From Chlamydiota bacterium (GTDB lineage Bacteria > Chlamydiota > Chlamydiia > Chlamydiales > Criblamydiaceae): a DNA stretch of 34,020 bases. A program made the position numbers and the translations under genes. Location of the stretch: assembly GCA_013288845.1 (NCBI GenBank), contig JABDBB010000011.1:1-34020 (forward strand), given 5' to 3'. Within the stretch, counting starts at the first letter, position 1; each line of letters starts with the position of its first letter. The notes under the pieces are model-generated. The model was not told the origin of the DNA. It saw only the letters and a program-made list of their open reading frames with translations, and made no database searches. Positions 31,779 through 34,020 of the stretch are shown in pieces.

Positions 31779-34020
31779 ATGAAAAACATCCTCTCTTCAT
31801 TTATTTTTTTTATTTTACGAATAGCTTTTTGGTTTCGTTACCGGATTATTTTCAAAGGTACAGAGAATCTCAATAAAAAAACACTTTCCCAACCGGGAGG
31901 AACCCTTTTTCTTCCTAATCACCCCGCTGTTTTTATTGATCCTTCCGTAGTGAGCATGGGAATCCCTAAACATTATCCTATTCGTCCTCTCATTGTTGAA
32001 TACCTCTATTACGCTCCTGTCATACACCCTCTAATGAAAATGATGAATGCTTTACCCATTCCCAATTTTGATGTATCCAGCAATACAATGAAAAAAAAGA
32101 AAAATGAAGAGGTGGTGGGTCAGGTTATTGAAGGATTGAAAAAGCGGGAAAATTTCCTTATCTATCCCGCAGGACATCTAAAAGACGGCAATAAAGAAAT
32201 TATCGGTGGAGCATCAGCTGTATATCGTATTGTCATGGAATCACCGGAGGCAAATATTGTCCTGGTACGCATTAAAGGGCTATACGGCAGCAGTTTTTCC
32301 CGCTATTTTGAAGGAAAGACTCCCAAACTTTTTCCCGTTCTCTTTACCGGAATCAAACATGTTTTTAAAAATCTCCTGTTTTTCAGTCCGCGAAGAACCA
32401 TTACAGTAGAATATTTTCCCGCACCGAAAAGCCTTCCCAGAGAAAAAGTTTCCCGACTGGAATTCAATCGATATCTGGAAAATTGGTACAACCAACCTGA
32501 CGGACTCTCCGAAACGGAAAGTATGTATCCCGGCGACTCTACCGTTCTTGTTTCTTATAGTCGATGGAGCAAAGTGTATCCCCAAAAAACAGCTAAGGAA
32601 AGATCGGAAGAAGATTTTGATATCGATTCCGTTCCGGAAGGAATCAAAAGCAAAGTCACCGAAAAAATAGCGGAGATGGTAAAGAAAAATCCTACGGAAA
32701 TAACTCCTAAGATGAATCTGGCGAGCGATGTCGGTCTAGATTCGCTGGATACAGCGGAACTCTCCGCTTTCTTACATGAAGAATTCGATGTGGAGCGTGT
32801 TCCCGTAAAAGAATTGACTACCGTCGGCAGAACCATGGGCATCGCCGCAAAAAAAATTACCTGGGAAGAAATCATCGAAGAAGCCCCTGTCGATCTAAAA
32901 AAATGGCAGGAAAAAAGATCGCATAGTAAATTAGCATTGGCTCCCGGAGAGACCCTTGCGGAAGTTTTTTTACACAACTGTAAACGATTTGCAGGATGCT
33001 CTGCCTGTGCGGATAATACAACGGGTCTCCTTACTTACTCACAATTATCCGTTCGCGTTATCCTTCTTGCCGAATACATCAAAACTCTTCCGGGTGAATA
33101 TGTAGGAATCTTTTTACCTTCAGCAATTGCCGCTTATACCACCATATTGGCTTGTCAGCTTGCAGGAAAAATTCCTCTCCCCATCAATTGGACGGTAGGA
33201 CCAAAACACCTGAAATCGGTCGTGGAATTGTCTAATGTGCAGGCAATTCTTAGCTCCTGGGCATTTTTAGACCGACTGGAAAACGTAGACTTAAGTGAAA
33301 TTGAAGACAAAATTATTATGCTGGAAGATGTCCGGAGAGATTTCGGAGTAGTTAAAAAGCTCAAAGCTCTTTTCCTCTCCAAACTTCCGGTGAAATCCAT
33401 TTTACGCCACTTTAAGTCTGATAAAAAAACAGGAGACGACATAGCTGTTCTCCTCTTTACCTCCGGAACCGAAAGTCTGCCTAAAGGAGTTCCCCTTTCA
33501 AACAAAAATATTCTCACCAATTTAAAAGGGGGATTCGAAGCGCTGACTCTCTACGAAGATGATATTATCTATGGAATATTGCCTCCGTTTCACTCTTTCG
33601 GATTCAGCGTAAGCGGACTTTCAGGTCTTCTATCCGGAATGAGAGTGGTCTTTTATCCGAATCCTAATGACGGACCGAATTTGGCTGCCGGAATAAAAAA
33701 ATGGGGAATCACCTTATTTTGCGGAGCCCCCACTTTCATCAAAAAAACTTTAAAATCGGCTACAACCGATCAACTAAAAACTATCCGGCTGACAGTATGC
33801 GGCGCAGAAAGGGCTTCTCAGGAAGTTTTTGATCTTCTGGAGCAACACGGGATACGGAATACATACACGGAAGGATACGGAATCACCGAATGCGGTCCCA
33901 TTATAGCTGCACACCACACAGGAAAGCCGCAGATCGGCGTGGGACTCCCTCTGTACAATGTGGAGCTGATGATCATCAATCCGGAAACCGAAGAGCCGAT
34001 GGCTACAGGCGAGAGAGGAA
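31779..34020 (+). CDS. PlsC-like acyltransferase / ACP domain / acyl-ACP synthetase fusion, 3' end missing
   Basis: Read by hand; the frame is open from the ATG at 31779 to the window edge (747 codons). Residues 1-270 are a PlsC-like acyltransferase: a hydrophobic N-terminal helix, NHPAVFID at 47-54 (H48 and D54), and IYPAGHLKDG at 128-137 in place of the FPEGTRS block. Residues about 281-365 are an acyl carrier protein domain with the phosphopantetheine serine S322 in DVGLDSLDTAEL. From about 390 on it is an AMP-forming synthetase, with the ATP loop FTSGTESLPKGV at 560-571 and YTEGYGITECG at 696-706. E. coli Aas and chlamydial AasC share the outer halves; the inserted ACP is the notable part. 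It probably activates scavenged fatty acids and transfers them to lysophospholipid. AAAGGTAGA precedes the ATG. Confidence 0.9.
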   Translation, partial: MKNILSSFIFFILRIAFWFRYRIIFKGTENLNKKTLSQPGGTLFLPNHPAVFIDPSVVSMGIPKHYPIRPLIVEYLYYAPVIHPLMKMMNALPIPNFDVSSNTMKKKKNEEVVGQVIEGLKKRENFLIYPAGHLKDGNKEIIGGASAVYRIVMESPEANIVLVRIKGLYGSSFSRYFEGKTPKLFPVLFTGIKHVFKNLLFFSPRRTITVEYFPAPKSLPREKVSRLEFNRYLENWYNQPDGLSETESMYPGDSTVLVSYSRWSKVYPQKTAKERSEEDFDIDSVPEGIKSKVTEKIAEMVKKNPTEITPKMNLASDVGLDSLDTAELSAFLHEEFDVERVPVKELTTVGRTMGIAAKKITWEEIIEEAPVDLKKWQEKRSHSKLALAPGETLAEVFLHNCKRFAGCSACADNTTGLLTYSQLSVRVILLAEYIKTLPGEYVGIFLPSAIAAYTTILACQLAGKIPLPINWTVGPKHLKSVVELSNVQAILSSWAFLDRLENVDLSEIEDKIIMLEDVRRDFGVVKKLKALFLSKLPVKSILRHFKSDKKTGDDIAVLLFTSGTESLPKGVPLSNKNILTNLKGGFEALTLYEDDIIYGILPPFHSFGFSVSGLSGLLSGMRVVFYPNPNDGPNLAAGIKKWGITLFCGAPTFIKKTLKSATTDQLKTIRLTVCGAERASQEVFDLLEQHGIRNTYTEGYGITECGPIIAAHHTGKPQIGVGLPLYNVELMIINPETEEPMATGERG

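Noticed and set aside
32555-32977. 140-codon minus-strand open frame, and another at 33155-33520
   Set aside because: Both are antisense to the acyltransferase-ACP-synthetase fusion, which has clear motifs throughout.

Overview
The window reads as a chromosomal segment of a member of the phylum Chlamydiota, probably a Parachlamydia-like 'environmental' lineage rather than Chlamydia itself. The main pointers are a fused 3-dehydroquinate dehydratase/shikimate dehydrogenase (AroDE), a SWIM-finger SNF2 helicase, an acyltransferase/acyl-ACP synthetase resembling the chlamydial lipid-scavenging enzymes, a large candidate secreted repeat protein with a long helical partner, and moderate-to-low GC with dense packing. 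The assignment is inference from gene content; no 16S or ribosomal protein gene is present. No transposase, integrase, CRISPR array or rRNA was found.

Layout. 1-1553 (minus): a UbiD-type decarboxylase cut by the left edge, preceded by a class I SAM methyltransferase. 1703-2218 (plus): a small unknown gene whose stop codon interlocks with that of the next gene. 7862-11278 and 2215-7851 (minus): two very large unknown proteins in tandem, 1138 and 1878 aa, 10 nt apart; the second is a proline/asparagine-rich repeat protein. 11475-13057 (plus): an AbiEi/AbiEii-like (type IV) toxin-antitoxin pair behind a very regular four-half-site operator. 13124-15650 (minus): a HAD phosphatase behind a 614-aa coiled-coil protein. 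15874-18709 (plus): tRNA-Cys with its own promoter, rsmI, a FadL-like outer membrane protein with a terminator, and an 83-aa unknown gene. 18781-31649 (minus): a long co-oriented run in transcription order M19 dipeptidase, DAACS amino-acid transporter, mnmA, aroDE, alanine dehydrogenase, Hsp70-like protein and SWIM-SNF2 helicase. 31779-34020 (plus, cut by the right edge): a three-part PlsC-like acyltransferase, acyl carrier protein domain and acyl-ACP synthetase.

How the genes fit together. Several functions suit a host-dependent bacterium: importing and processing amino acids and dipeptides (M19 dipeptidase, DAACS carrier, alanine dehydrogenase), taking up and activating host fatty acids (FadL-like porin, acyltransferase-ACP-synthetase fusion), aromatic biosynthesis (AroDE), and RNA modification (RsmI, MnmA). 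The Hsp70-like gene overlaps alanine dehydrogenase by 4 nt and lies 25 nt from the SNF2 gene, so these three are probably co-expressed. The most unusual items are the giant repeat protein and its partner, the symmetric operator of the toxin-antitoxin pair, the acyltransferase-ACP-synthetase fusion, the transporter lacking two sodium-ligand aspartates, and a tandem duplication of the aroDE tail.

Two edge genes (1-656 and 31779-34020) were translated by hand. Four starts were moved to downstream ATG codons: in three cases this replaces a TTG, and for the giant protein the downstream ATG has a clear ribosome binding site and removes an overlap. Family assignments come from motif recognition, not from database searches.
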